DNA of 39,610 bases from Oscillospiraceae bacterium. Its GTDB lineage: Bacteria; Bacillota; Clostridia; Oscillospirales; Ruminococcaceae. A program made the translations under genes and the position numbers. How positions within the stretch are numbered: the stretch's first letter is position 1; the number at the start of each line of letters is the position of its first letter. Below the pieces are notes generated by a model that was not told the DNA's origin, searched no databases, and saw only the letters and a list, made by a program, of their open reading frames with translations. Of this stretch, positions 26,594-35,522 are shown in pieces. Where the stretch lies: contig JAGAJF010000081.1 in NCBI GenBank assembly GCA_017829005.1, positions 1 through 39,610 on the forward strand, in the 5' to 3' direction.

Positions 26594-27562
26594 TTACTTT
26601 TCCTCATCTATCCAGCGTGCTGCTTCCAGTGCATGATATGTGATGATAATATCCGCACCTGCACGTTTTATTGCAGTAAGATTTTCCATTACAATGCGTT
26701 TTTCATCTATCCAGCCGTTCTGTGCAGCTGCCTTTACCATCGAATATTCACCGCTGACATTATATGCCGCAAGGGGCATATCAAATCTGTCTCGAGCCGC
26801 ACGAACAAGATCCAGATATGCAAGGGCAGGCTTTACCATTACGATATCAGCCCCCTCGGCAATATCCTCCTCTATCTCAAGCATAGCCTCCCTGCCGTTG
26901 GCGCAGTCCATCTGATAGGTGCGTCTGTCGCCGAAGGAGGGTGCAGACTCCGCAGCATCACGGAAGGGAGAATAGTATCCCGAAGCGAATTTCGCACTGT
27001 ATGCCATAACAGGAGTGTCTCCGAAGCCGTTTTCGTCAAGAGCCTTTCTGATAGCAGCCACACGTCCGTCCATCATATCGGAAGGAGCAATAATATCCGC
27101 TCCTGCATTTGCAAGACTTACGGACATTTTCGCAAGCAGCGGCAATGTTTCATCGTTAATTATCCTTCCGTTATGCACGACACCGCAGTGACCGTGAGAT
27201 GTGTATTCACAGAGACACACATCGGCAATGACAAGCATTTCGGGATATTCCGACTTAATGTACCTCACTGCCTGCTGAGTTATTCCGTTGTCGTCATATG
27301 CACAGGAACCCAGCTCGTCCTTATGCTTTGGGATCCCGAAAATAAGCAGTCCCCCGATGTTTGCAGAGCGAATTTCCGCAAGTATCTCACCCAGCCTGTC
27401 AACCGAATATCTGAACACGCCGGGCATCGAGTCCACCGGTTTTTTTATATTTTCGCCTTCCTCAACAAAAACAGGGTAAATAAGGCTGCTTTTGTCAATA
27501 TGAGTTTCACGCACAATTCTGCGGATATTTTCCGCCGAGCGAAGTCTTCTGAATCTTTTCAT
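26594..27562 (-). CDS. hemB: Delta-aminolevulinic acid dehydratase (porphobilinogen synthase)
   Basis: 322 residues from the ATG at 27562, which overlaps the previous stop codon in ATGA; a longer frame to 27628 would run into cobA/hemD. The enzyme joins two aminolevulinates to porphobilinogen. Active-site lysines lie in [17 protein letters not shown] and [10 protein letters not shown]. Zinc-binding cysteines are in [14 protein letters not shown], so it is the zinc-dependent type. It ends WIDEEK one base before hemL. All neighbours serve the same tetrapyrrole route. Confidence 0.97.
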   Translation of the reverse strand: MKRFRRLRSAENIRRIVRETHIDKSSLIYPVFVEEGENIKKPVDSMPGVFRYSVDRLGEILAEIRSANIGGLLIFGIPKHKDELGSCAYDDNGITQQAVRYIKSEYPEMLVIADVCLCEYTSHGHCGVVHNGRIINDETLPLLAKMSVSLANAGADIIAPSDMMDGRVAAIRKALDENGFGDTPVMAYSAKFASGYYSPFRDAAESAPSFGDRRTYQMDCANGREAMLEIEEDIAEGADIVMVKPALAYLDLVRAARDRFDMPLAAYNVSGEYSMVKAAAQNGWIDEKRIVMENLTAIKRAGADIIITYHALEAARWIDEEK

Positions 27563-29010
27563 AATATCTCTCTTTTCAAAATAATTTTTGCAATGCCGTC
27601 GGAATCCTGAGTTTCGGGAACGCTGCATTTTCTGCCGCTTATCTTTTCAAAGGCTTTTGCGGTAATATCTCCGATGCAGATAATTTCCGTTCTGTCCGAA
27701 ACGGCATATCCGCAGTCAAAGAAATTCCGTACGCCCGAGCTGCTGCCGAAAACAAGATAGTCTGATGTTATTTCACAGGGCATAACTTCCGAAGCACAGA
27801 CATCGTATATCTTTATTTCCCTGTATTTTATTCCCGCCGCATCAAGGGGCATCGTAAGCTCCTTCGAACCTTTTTCGGCACGGGGGATCAGGATATTATC
27901 ACTCCTGCCGCATACTTTTGCAAGCTTCTTTCCAAGATCAGCTGAGGTGTATTTCTCGGGTATGATATCAGCGCCGATACCGTATTCCGCCAGCGCCCCG
28001 GCAGTCCCGCTCCCGATCACCGCAAATTTCATTTCTCCGATTTTTCGGATATCAATTTGCAGCTTTTTCATTCTTCCAAAAAATATTTTCACGGCATTTG
28101 CGCTTGTAAATACAGTAACAGTGTGATCGGAAATATTTTTCAGTGCGTTGTCCAAAGCAGGGGCATCTGAGTATTCCTTAATTTTCAGCTCACAGGGGAA
28201 CTCTGTTTTTACCCCGAAGGGTGACAGCTTTTTTGAAAGCTTTTCTGTAAAACATCTTGTCCCAACAAGAGAAGCTGTGATATTTTTTTCCGTGATAAAA
28301 TCATAAGAAACGGTTTCGCCCACAACAATAATTGCAGGAGCTTGGGCGTTCTTTGCTTTTTCCGAAATATCCGAAAGCACACTCTTTATAACGCTTTGAT
28401 TTTTCCGTCCGCCGTTTGATATAACAGCTGCGGGAGTATTGGGAGACCTGCCCTTTTCCATAAGTCCGTCCGCAATTCGGGGCAGATTTTTTAGTCCCAT
28501 GAGAAACACAAGAGTACCCTTTAGCTTTGCGTATTCAGCCATATTATCGGGGAGGGTATCGTCTGCTGTATGACCGGTTATAACATGAAAGCTTCGGCTC
28601 ACATTTCGGTGAGTAACGGGTATTCCCGCAAGCTCGGGAACGGCAACAGCTGATGTAATTCCGGGGATAAATTCATAAGCTATCCCGTATTTTTCAAGAG
28701 CGTCCGCTTCCTCTCCTCCCCTGCCGAAAACAAGGGGATCGCCTCCTTTAAGGCGAACAACGCATTTGCCCTCAAGAGCCTTTTCCACGAGCAAAGCGTT
28801 GATATTTTCCTGTTTCTCGCTGTGCCTGCCCGCACGCTTCCCGACGCATATTTTTTCTGCATTTTCGGGAGCAAAGTCCGTAAGCTTTTCGTCTATAAGA
28901 CTGTCGTAAATAACAGTGTCACAGTTTTTCAGTGCATTCATTCCTCGGAGCGTGATAAGATCTGCTTCACCGCAGCCTCCACCGCAGAGATATACATATC
29001 CTTTTTTCAT
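27559..29010 (-). CDS. cobA-hemD: Uroporphyrinogen-III C-methyltransferase / uroporphyrinogen-III synthase fusion
   Basis: 483 residues, two enzymes in one chain. Residues 1-240 are the SAM-dependent methyltransferase that makes precorrin-2: [40 protein letters not shown] and [12 protein letters not shown]. Residues about 245-480 are uroporphyrinogen-III synthase, with [25 protein letters not shown] and [14 protein letters not shown]. The fusion order is common in Clostridia. The first glycine-rich loop, usually GAGPGD, reads GGGCGEAD here, an unusual change near the SAM/substrate site. The gene overlaps hemC and hemB by 4 bases each, so production is coupled. Confidence 0.95.
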   Translation of the reverse strand: MKKGYVYLCGGGCGEADLITLRGMNALKNCDTVIYDSLIDEKLTDFAPENAEKICVGKRAGRHSEKQENINALLVEKALEGKCVVRLKGGDPLVFGRGGEEADALEKYGIAYEFIPGITSAVAVPELAGIPVTHRNVSRSFHVITGHTADDTLPDNMAEYAKLKGTLVFLMGLKNLPRIADGLMEKGRSPNTPAAVISNGGRKNQSVIKSVLSDISEKAKNAQAPAIIVVGETVSYDFITEKNITASLVGTRCFTEKLSKKLSPFGVKTEFPCELKIKEYSDAPALDNALKNISDHTVTVFTSANAVKIFFGRMKKLQIDIRKIGEMKFAVIGSGTAGALAEYGIGADIIPEKYTSADLGKKLAKVCGRSDNILIPRAEKGSKELTMPLDAAGIKYREIKIYDVCASEVMPCEITSDYLVFGSSSGVRNFFDCGYAVSDRTEIICIGDITAKAFEKISGRKCSVPETQDSDGIAKIILKREIL

Positions 29011-29858
29011 AAATGCTTCACCATTCTTTCCGCAAGGGAAAATCTATCCGATACAGCTGCTTTTTCGGTCAGCTTTTTTATTCCGTCCTTGGTAAGTGAA
29101 AGGATAATTTCTTCTCCGTTAATGACCGAGAATGCACCTGCGGGAAGCGTGCAGTCCGCTCCCATAAGCTTCATTGCATAACGCTCAGTTTCAAAGCAGA
29201 TGTACGTTTTTTCGTGAGAGACCGCCGCCGCAATTTCCGCTGCTTTTCCTTCCTTTTTTGTTTCAAGAGCGATTATCGCCTGACAGGGTGCGGGAATGCA
29301 GTCATGGCATTTAAATATATAAAAATCTGACATATCAAGCTCCAGTCTGTCAATGCCCGCAGCCGCAAGCATTATGCTGTCATATTCGCCGTTTCGGAGC
29401 TTATTAAGTCTTGTGTCGATATTTCCACGTATATCCTTGAATACCGCATTCGGAAATGTTTTTGAAATACCCAGCCGTCTGCGCAGACTGCCCGTTCCCA
29501 CTGTAAAGCTGCCTGCAAAGGATGTCCTGTTCTTCATAAAAATAAGAAGATCGCACGGGTCATCACGTTTAAGCACACCCGTGACCGCAAGCCCCGGGGC
29601 GCAGTTTACAGACATATCCTTTGCACTGTGAACGGCAATATCAATCCGTCCGTCAAGCAGAGCATTTTCTATCTCTGACACAAAGACCCCCTTGCCGCCA
29701 ATTGCGGAAAGAGGTATGTCCGCTGCACGGTCGCCCTTAGTGGTTATATAAACAAATTCCGTTTCTGTCCCGGGAAATATTTCTTTTATCGCAGCAGCTG
29801 CCATTTCAGCCTGACGAACGGCAAGCTTGCTTTTTCTCGTACCGATTTTAAGCTTCAT
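29007..29858 (-). CDS. hemC: Porphobilinogen deaminase (hydroxymethylbilane synthase)
   Basis: 283 residues from the ATG at 29858, where the family's MKLKIGTRKSKLAVRQAE begins; an upstream ATG at 29879 is possible. It polymerises four porphobilinogens into hydroxymethylbilane. Motifs include VYITTKGDR, FVSEIENALLDGRIDIAVHSAKDM, GTGSLRR and DIRGNIDTRLNKL. The dipyrromethane-bearing cysteine is in GADCTLPAGAF. The usual PAPGQGALxxE segment reads PAPCQAIIALE, with Gly replaced by Cys and the second Gly by Ala. It is slightly shorter than the 300-310 typical. The start overlaps the end of the sirC-like gene. Confidence 0.95.
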   Translation of the reverse strand: MKLKIGTRKSKLAVRQAEMAAAAIKEIFPGTETEFVYITTKGDRAADIPLSAIGGKGVFVSEIENALLDGRIDIAVHSAKDMSVNCAPGLAVTGVLKRDDPCDLLIFMKNRTSFAGSFTVGTGSLRRRLGISKTFPNAVFKDIRGNIDTRLNKLRNGEYDSIMLAAAGIDRLELDMSDFYIFKCHDCIPAPCQAIIALETKKEGKAAEIAAAVSHEKTYICFETERYAMKLMGADCTLPAGAFSVINGEEIILSLTKDGIKKLTEKAAVSDRFSLAERMVKHL

Positions 29859-30477
29859 ATTTTTCACTAACCTTTTCAAGAACCAGCATTATATCCTCAT
29901 CATCGGGAACATCCTCACCGCAGGCAAGACACAGATCGAATACGGCACTTAACGCCTCTTTTCTCTGAGCCTCGGTTTTAAAAGCACGCCTTACATATTC
30001 ACGGTAATTTCCGAGGATCTTCAGTGCATTTATCATGTGATCATCAAGCTCTTCTTCAATGTACTGCCGCAGATACCCGGCAAAAAGCGGACTTTTTCCC
30101 GAGGTTGAAATGCCGACTGTTATATCATCACGATGGACAAGAGCGGGAAAAATAAATCCGCATTTTTCCATGTCGTCAACGGTGTTTATGAGGATATTTT
30201 TTTCGCTGCACAGCGTATATATGCGAGCGTTAAGGTCATTATCATCCGTTGCGGCAATAACTGCAAATGCGCCGTTTATATCTTCGTCCGCAAACTCTTT
30301 CCGTACTGTCTGAACGCCTTCCCACCGAAGTATATCGCAGCATATCTCGGGTGCGATGACCGTGATCTCAGGCTCATATGGAATGAGCTTTTCCAGCTTT
30401 CTGTGCGCCACATTTCCGCCGCCCACTATCACGATCCTCTTGCCCTTAATATCAATAAAAAAAGGAAAATATCCCAT
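29848..30477 (-). CDS. sirC: Precorrin-2 dehydrogenase (siroheme synthase N-terminal type)
   Basis: 209 residues. An NAD-binding Rossmann fold opens with GKRIVIVGGGNVAHRKLEKL (13-32), followed by FAVIAATDDNDLNARIY and FPALVHRDDITVGISTSGKSPLFAGYLRQYIEE, the pattern of the Met8p/SirC/CysG N-terminal family. It oxidises precorrin-2 to sirohydrochlorin. In some members the same protein also inserts iron; whether this one does cannot be seen. It lies between hemA and hemC, 2 bases after hemA, with a GGAAAGGA site. Its presence directs the operon to siroheme or cobalamin rather than protoheme. Confidence 0.9.
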   Translation of the reverse strand: MGYFPFFIDIKGKRIVIVGGGNVAHRKLEKLIPYEPEITVIAPEICCDILRWEGVQTVRKEFADEDINGAFAVIAATDDNDLNARIYTLCSEKNILINTVDDMEKCGFIFPALVHRDDITVGISTSGKSPLFAGYLRQYIEEELDDHMINALKILGNYREYVRRAFKTEAQRKEALSAVFDLCLACGEDVPDDEDIMLVLEKVSEKYEA

Positions 30478-30479
30478 AA

Positions 30480-31598
30480 TTATTCCTTTCCATAATCTGA
30501 GATAACATTTATTACCGCTTCAAATTTTTCTGCGTCAAGCTCGGATTTCAGCTTATAGACAAGAGTATCCAAACCCTTTTCTTCAAGTGCTTTTTTCGCC
30601 TTTTCCGCCGATAACAGAAATTTTTGCATAGTCATATTTTTACGAAGAGTTTCTGTCTCATCTGCAATTATCGCTTCTGCTTTTTCTCTTGCTGAAAGCT
30701 TTATTTCGCTGTTATTTTTCGAAAGCTTTTCAAAATTATCTATGCCTAAAAGTCTGATGTTTTTTTCCTTTGAAATATTCTCGTCAATGTCCCGGGGAAC
30801 TGCAAGATCAATAAAAAGCCTTGGCTTGTCGGAGGTGATGCTTTCTGTAATTTTGTCGTATGTAAGCGTGTAAACAGGGCTTGAGGTGGCGCTGATGATA
30901 CAGTCTGCGCCGTCGATGTATTTATATCTTTCCTCATAAGGAACAATGGTTATTTTTTCACGAAGCTTTTCTCCCACATCGGGAATATGCTTTCGGGAAG
31001 TGACCTTCACATCAACATTTTTATGCGCAAGGAGATTTTTAAGCGTACTCAGTCCTATTTTTCCTGACGCACCTATAATTAAAATTTTTTCACCGAAAGC
31101 GGACGCCTCATTTGCCGCAAGGGTCGCAGTGGAAACGGGCACTCCCGAAAGGGACGTATCGTTTTTTATCTTCTTTGCACAGGCAAGAGCCGACTGGAAT
31201 ATCATATTAAGCTCATGGGAAACCGAGCCTCGTTCCGATGCTTCCTTGTAAGCGTCTCTGGTCTGACCCAGTATCTCGTCCTCACCCATTACCATTGAAT
31301 CAATGCCGCAGGCAACTCTGAAAAGATGATTTACGGCAGCATTTTTGCAGAAGATCATTGCGCATTGCTTTATATCGGCTATGCCCGAAGCCTGTGAAAG
31401 CACTGACATAATATCTTCCTCTGTGATATCTCCGCAGGCGTAAATTTCTGTACGCGAGCAGGTGCAGAGGATAACATTTTCAGATACGCCAAGCTCCGAT
31501 AAGCTGTGGGAAATTTCTATTTGCTTATCCCTGTCGAATACAAATTTTCCGCGTATATCCGCATCTGCTTTTTTATAGTTGATACTGACGCAAATCAT
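30480..31598 (-). CDS. hemA: Glutamyl-tRNA reductase
   Basis: 372 residues, shorter than the roughly 420 of many homologues mainly at the C-terminal dimerisation region. It reduces glutamyl-tRNA to glutamate-1-semialdehyde, the first committed step. Catalytic cysteine block ILCTCSRTEIYA (about 42-53), substrate block FRVACGIDSMVMGEDEILGQ, and the NADPH domain with ILIIGASGKIGLSTLKNL; the usual GAGxMG is GASGKIG. The C-terminal helices include IIADETETLRKNM. First gene of the hem operon behind its own TTGACT-17-TATAAT promoter; AAGGCGGTG precedes the ATG. Confidence 0.95.
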   Translation of the reverse strand: MICVSINYKKADADIRGKFVFDRDKQIEISHSLSELGVSENVILCTCSRTEIYACGDITEEDIMSVLSQASGIADIKQCAMIFCKNAAVNHLFRVACGIDSMVMGEDEILGQTRDAYKEASERGSVSHELNMIFQSALACAKKIKNDTSLSGVPVSTATLAANEASAFGEKILIIGASGKIGLSTLKNLLAHKNVDVKVTSRKHIPDVGEKLREKITIVPYEERYKYIDGADCIISATSSPVYTLTYDKITESITSDKPRLFIDLAVPRDIDENISKEKNIRLLGIDNFEKLSKNNSEIKLSAREKAEAIIADETETLRKNMTMQKFLLSAEKAKKALEEKGLDTLVYKLKSELDAEKFEAVINVISDYGKE

Positions 31599-31625
31599 CT
31601 TTTCACCGCCTTCTTAACATATATC

Positions 31626-31654
31626 ATTATACAGTAAGATGTTAAAAAAGTCAA
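31626..31654 (-). promoter_or_regulatory. Promoter of the hemA-sirC-hemC-cobA/hemD-hemB-hemL operon
   Basis: On the minus strand TTGACT (31649-31654) and TATAAT (31626-31631) are 17 bases apart, 28 bases before the hemA ATG. Confidence 0.8.
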
Positions 31655-31664
31655 TATAAACAAA

Positions 31665-31692
31665 TCTGAGGCTTATTTGCATAAACCTCAGA
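31665..31692 (-). terminator. Hairpin after cysA, probable terminator
   Basis: TCTGAGG and CCTCAGA pair, with further TTAT/ATAA pairing inside, and on the minus strand the stem is followed by TTTGTTT. It separates the transporter operon from the hemA promoter, though some readthrough into the hem operon is possible. Confidence 0.65.
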
Positions 31693-31752
31693 AACACACT
31701 GCTGATATGAAGCATAAAAATCAAACGGCATAAAGATCATTTCTGAGTCCCA

Positions 31753-32811
31753 TTAAATAAATACAGAGTCATCGCTGATGGCATTGTTTTCAAGCAAAAA
31801 TGCCTTATCCCCCGCCGTAACAAATATCCTGTACAGGAATACATTCACCTTTTCACCGACTTCAACAGGAGCTTCGTCAAGACCTCGGTTGGCTGTGATA
31901 ATGCTTCCGTTAACGGAAATTGTCAGCTCTGTGCAGCTGCCTCTGAACGCCGTGCGTATGACCTCGCCCTCTGATGCGGAGCTGCGGTAGATAATATTTT
32001 CGTTTTTCTTTGAAGCCTTAACAAACTCGGGGCGGACAATAGCCTTATCCACATTTTCCACCGTACTGAAGCTTTTGAATTTAGTATAGTCCTCAAGAAA
32101 AGACGTATGACCGAAAAACGACGCTGTAAACGCAGTGTGGGGATCTCGGTAAACCTCCTGCGGCGTTCCCATCTGCTCAACTCTGCCCTTGTTAGTTATG
32201 ATTATCTCATCAGCGACCTCTATTGCTTCGTCCTGGTCATGAGTAACGAAAATGCTTGTTACGCCAAGCTTTGTTATCATATCACGAAGCCAGCTTCTCA
32301 GCTCCTGACGCACCTTTGCATCTATTGCGGCAAAGGGTTCGTCCAGAAGAAGCAGATGCGGATTAGGCGCAAGTGCTCTTGCAAATGCGACTCTCTGACG
32401 CTGACCTCCCGAAAGCTGACTGGGATATCTTTTTTCAAGACCCGAAAGCCCGATAAGGGCAATAAGCTCCTTTACCCGCTCGTCAATAAATTTCTTGTCT
32501 GCCTTCTGGACTTTAAGTCCAAATGCAATATTATCATAAACAGTCATATAGCGGAAAAGCGCATAGCTCTGGAACACAAAGCCTATACCGCGCCGGCTTG
32601 CGGGAATATCATTGACTACCTTGCCGTCAATGATTATCTCGCCGCTGTCGGGCTGTTCAAGTCCTGCGATCATTCGGAGTATAGTGGTCTTGCCGCTTCC
32701 GCTGGGACCTAAGAGTCCGATGAGTTTTCCCTTTTTTATGCCGAAATTCACATTGTCGGAGGCTTTGAAATCTCCGAAGCTTTTGTTAATATTTTTAAGT
32801 TCAACGTACAT
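31753..32811 (-). CDS. cysA: Sulfate ABC transporter ATP-binding protein
   Basis: 352 residues from the ATG at 32811, which overlaps the end of cysW by 11 bases; an upstream ATG at 32844 would lie deeper in cysW. Walker A GPSGSGKT (35-42), signature LSGGQRQ (133-139), Walker B LLLLDEP (153-159) and the switch histidine in IFVTHDQDE. After the nucleotide-binding domain a TOBE-type regulatory domain fills about 240-345. It powers import of sulfate or thiosulfate through CysT and CysW. Molybdate importers look similar, but the linked sulfur genes make sulfate the likely substrate. Confidence 0.94.
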   Translation of the reverse strand: MYVELKNINKSFGDFKASDNVNFGIKKGKLIGLLGPSGSGKTTILRMIAGLEQPDSGEIIIDGKVVNDIPASRRGIGFVFQSYALFRYMTVYDNIAFGLKVQKADKKFIDERVKELIALIGLSGLEKRYPSQLSGGQRQRVAFARALAPNPHLLLLDEPFAAIDAKVRQELRSWLRDMITKLGVTSIFVTHDQDEAIEVADEIIITNKGRVEQMGTPQEVYRDPHTAFTASFFGHTSFLEDYTKFKSFSTVENVDKAIVRPEFVKASKKNENIIYRSSASEGEVIRTAFRGSCTELTISVNGSIITANRGLDEAPVEVGEKVNVFLYRIFVTAGDKAFLLENNAISDDSVFI

Positions 32812-33634
32812 CTTCCGAATTCCTCTTTCCGATATATTCCACAACGCTTCTGACGATAAGTATTATAACTGCCATCATTACCAGTATTGACGATACCGCA
32901 AAGGCGGGAACATACCGGAATTCATTGAAAAGTATCTCAACGTGAAGGGGCAGAGTGTTGGTCTTGCCTCTAAGGTGTCCCGAAAGTACGGAAACCGCTC
33001 CGAATTCGCCCATTGCTCGTGCTGTGCAGAGTACAACGCCGTAAAGAAACGCCCATTTTATATGGGGAAAAGTCACCTTTGTGAAGATCGTCAGACCGTT
33101 TGCGCCCATAAGTGCTGCGGCTTCTTCTTCGTCCGTTCCCTGAGCTTCAAGCACGGGGATAAGCTCACGGGAAATAAAAGGAAATGTTACGAACACTGTC
33201 GCCAGAACTATTCCCGGAACTGCGAACACCACCTGAATATTCAGCTCCTGCAGAACAGGATAAAGCAGGCTTTGTCTGCCGAAGGTGAGAACGAATATCA
33301 GACCTACAATAATCGGCGAAACTGTAACGGGGACATCAATGAGTGTGGTCAGCAGCTTTTTTCCCTTGAAGCGGAATTTTGTGAGCGTCCATGCAGCAAA
33401 CAGTCCGAATATGGTATTGAAAATCACTGCGCATATCGTCGCAAACAACGTGAGCTGAATGGCCTTGACCGTATATTTATCGGTAATTGCTTCCAAATAT
33501 ATTTCCCATCCGCTGCGAAGCGCTTCTGTGATGACCGTTATCAGCGGCAGCACCAGCATAAGGAATACAAACAGCACGCTTATTCCGATAAGCAGCCATT
33601 TAACTATCTTTGAACCAACTGTATCCTTGTGCAT
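32801..33634 (-). CDS. cysW: Sulfate ABC transporter permease CysW
   Basis: 277 residues with about six membrane helices. The permease (EAA) loop, EEAAALMGANGLTIFTKVTFP (about 165-185), contacts CysA. The N-terminus is KWLLIGISVLFVFLMLVL and the motif GEFGAVSVLSGHLRGKTNTLPLHVEILFNEF is typical of CysW. It forms the membrane channel with CysT. It starts 14 bases after cysT and overlaps cysA, so all four transporter genes are tightly coupled. AGGTGA precedes the ATG. Confidence 0.95.
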   Translation of the reverse strand: MHKDTVGSKIVKWLLIGISVLFVFLMLVLPLITVITEALRSGWEIYLEAITDKYTVKAIQLTLFATICAVIFNTIFGLFAAWTLTKFRFKGKKLLTTLIDVPVTVSPIIVGLIFVLTFGRQSLLYPVLQELNIQVVFAVPGIVLATVFVTFPFISRELIPVLEAQGTDEEEAAALMGANGLTIFTKVTFPHIKWAFLYGVVLCTARAMGEFGAVSVLSGHLRGKTNTLPLHVEILFNEFRYVPAFAVSSILVMMAVIILIVRSVVEYIGKRNSEDVR

Positions 33635-33648
33635 AAGTGTTCACCTCA

Positions 33649-34476
33649 TTATCTGCCTAAGATCTTTGTGTTTCTTGCCTGAATAAGATTTACAAGAAAG
33701 AGTATGAGAAATGCCGTTATAAGCATTACAAGTGCGATCGCGGTGGCGCTGGAATAATCATACTCCTGAAGCTCCGACATTATTATCAGCGGAGTTATTT
33801 CAGTTTCAAAGGGCTTGTTGCCTGCAATGAAAACCACGCTTCCGTATTCGCCCAGACATCTGCCGAAAGCAAGTCCGAAGCCTGTGAAAACCGCGGGAGC
33901 AAGCTCGGGGAATATGACCTGACGGAATATCCTTGATCTGCTCGCACCCATAACGCCTGCCGCCTCCTCAAAGGAAGGATCAAGCTTTTCAAGCACAGGC
34001 TGAACTGCTCTGACTACAAACGGGATACCTATAAAAACAAGTGCAACCGTTATGCCTATTTTTGTGTAAGCTATCTTTATTCCGAACCTTGCGAAAAAGC
34101 TTCCCACAAGTCCCTTGTCAGCTGTAAGCGACGTAAGAGCAATACCCGCAACTGCGGTAGGCAGCGCAAAGGGCAGCTCTATCATTCCATCGAGAATACG
34201 CTTGCCGGGGAAATCGTATCTCACCAGCACCCATGCAAGTATCACTCCCATGACCGCATTTATTGCCGATGCCAGAAAGGCAGTGCCGAAGCTTACACGA
34301 AAGCTTGCCAGAACTCTTTCACGGGTCAATGTTTCGATAATGTCCGAAAAGCTCATCTGCGCCGTGAACACCACCAGCGACGCCAGCGGGATAAGAACTA
34401 TTACGCTGAGCATCGCAAGGGTCACGCCCATGGACAGCCCGAACATCGGTATTACTCTGACGGATCTCTTTTTCAT
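33649..34476 (-). CDS. cysT: Sulfate ABC transporter permease CysT
   Basis: 275 residues from the ATG at 34476, preferred because GGGAG lies just before it; an ATG at 34494 overlapping the binding-protein stop codon would add six residues. It has about six membrane helices, the permease loop FEEAAGVMGASRSRIFRQVIFP and the CysT block GRCLGEYGSVVFIAGNKPFETEI. MKKRSVRVIPMFGLSMGVTLAML is the typical N-terminus. It pairs with CysW as the membrane channel. It follows the binding protein gene directly. Confidence 0.94.
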   Translation of the reverse strand: MKKRSVRVIPMFGLSMGVTLAMLSVIVLIPLASLVVFTAQMSFSDIIETLTRERVLASFRVSFGTAFLASAINAVMGVILAWVLVRYDFPGKRILDGMIELPFALPTAVAGIALTSLTADKGLVGSFFARFGIKIAYTKIGITVALVFIGIPFVVRAVQPVLEKLDPSFEEAAGVMGASRSRIFRQVIFPELAPAVFTGFGLAFGRCLGEYGSVVFIAGNKPFETEITPLIIMSELQEYDYSSATAIALVMLITAFLILFLVNLIQARNTKILGR

Positions 34477-34490
34477 TGATTTGCTCCCGA

Positions 34491-35522
34491 TCATTTCTCG
34501 TATATCTCATCGAATACTCCGCCGTCTGCGAAGTGCTTTGCCTGTGCTTCGTCCCAGCCGCCGAAATCGCTGATGGTAACAAGATTTACATCAAGATCGA
34601 ATGTATTTGCATATTCAGCAAGAATGTCGGGGTTGGAAGGACGGTAGTAGTTATCGCCTGCAATTCGCTGAGCTTCATCGGAATAGAGGTAGTTCAGATA
34701 TTCGGTTGCCGCTTCTCTTGTTCCTCTCTTGTCAACGACCTCGTCAACTACTGCAACAGAGGGCTGAGCAAGAATGCTTATACTCGGCGTGATTATCTCA
34801 TAGTCATCGGGATAGTCCTTGATAGAAAGATAAGCTTCATTTTCCCATGCAAGAAGCACATCGCCCTGACCGTTCTCAACAAATGTGGTTGTCGCACCTC
34901 TTGCGCCCGAGTCGAGAACGAGGACATTCTGATAGAGCTTCTTTATAAATTCCTTTGTCTGAGCCTCATCACCGCCGTACAGCTTGTCGGCATATGCCCA
35001 TGCGGCAAGGTAATTCCATCTTGCGCCGCCCGAAGTCTTGGGGTTTGGAGTTATCACGCCAACGCCGTCGTTTACAAGGTCGCCCCAGTCCAGAATGTTC
35101 TTGGGATTGCCCTTGCGTACAAGGAATACGATGGTGGAGGTATAGGGGGCGCTTTCCTTGTCGAACTCGTTTACCCAACCGTCTTCGATAAGTCCTGCAT
35201 CCTGCACTGCCTTTACGTCATATTCAAGTGCGAGAGTAACAACATCTGCCTCAAGTCCGTTGGCAACCTCAAGAGCCTGCTTGCCCGAGCCTCCGTGGGA
35301 CTGAATTATCTCAACGTCCTGACCCTTCAGCTCCTTCCAATGAGCTGCGAAGATCTCGTTGTATGAAGTGTAAAGCTCTCTTGTGGGATCGTAGGAAACG
35401 TTTGTAAGGGTGATCTTGTCTGCATTTGCAGTGTCGGGGACTTCCTTTGAGCCGCAGCCTGTAAGAATAACTGATGCGGAAATGGCAGATGCGAGAGCGA
35501 TGGATAAAATATTCTTTTTCAT
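34491..35522 (-). CDS. sbp: Sulfate-binding lipoprotein of the ABC transporter
   Basis: 343 residues from the ATG at 35522, with GAGGTCATCT just upstream; the ATG at 35537 has no good site. The lipoprotein signal ends LTGC with Cys23. Family blocks are LTNVSYDPTRELYTSYN, IIQSHGGSGKQALEVANGLEADVV, NPKTSGGARWNYLAAWAYA and NGQGDVLLAWENEAYL, which identify the sulfate/thiosulfate-binding Sbp/CysP family. It is anchored on the outer face of the membrane and delivers sulfate to CysT/CysW. First gene of the transporter operon, behind a TTGACA-17-TATAAC promoter. Confidence 0.96.
   Translation of the reverse strand: MKKNILSIALASAISASVILTGCGSKEVPDTANADKITLTNVSYDPTRELYTSYNEIFAAHWKELKGQDVEIIQSHGGSGKQALEVANGLEADVVTLALEYDVKAVQDAGLIEDGWVNEFDKESAPYTSTIVFLVRKGNPKNILDWGDLVNDGVGVITPNPKTSGGARWNYLAAWAYADKLYGGDEAQTKEFIKKLYQNVLVLDSGARGATTTFVENGQGDVLLAWENEAYLSIKDYPDDYEIITPSISILAQPSVAVVDEVVDKRGTREAATEYLNYLYSDEAQRIAGDNYYRPSNPDILAEYANTFDLDVNLVTISDFGGWDEAQAKHFADGGVFDEIYEK

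Noticed and set aside
26480-27610. Long plus-strand reading frame of 376 codons opposite hemB and the start of hemL
   Set aside because: It lies wholly opposite strongly supported genes, has no ribosome site or recognisable domain, and arises from the codon pattern of the minus-strand genes.
31753-34476. Molybdate or tungstate transporter instead of sulfate
   Set aside because: The permeases and binding protein carry CysT/CysW/Sbp-type motifs, and the neighbours are sulfur genes; no molybdenum cofactor gene is present.
34476-35366. Plus-strand reading frame of 296 codons opposite the sulfate-binding protein gene
   Set aside because: Antisense to a clear lipoprotein gene; its cysteine-rich translation matches no family and it has no promoter.
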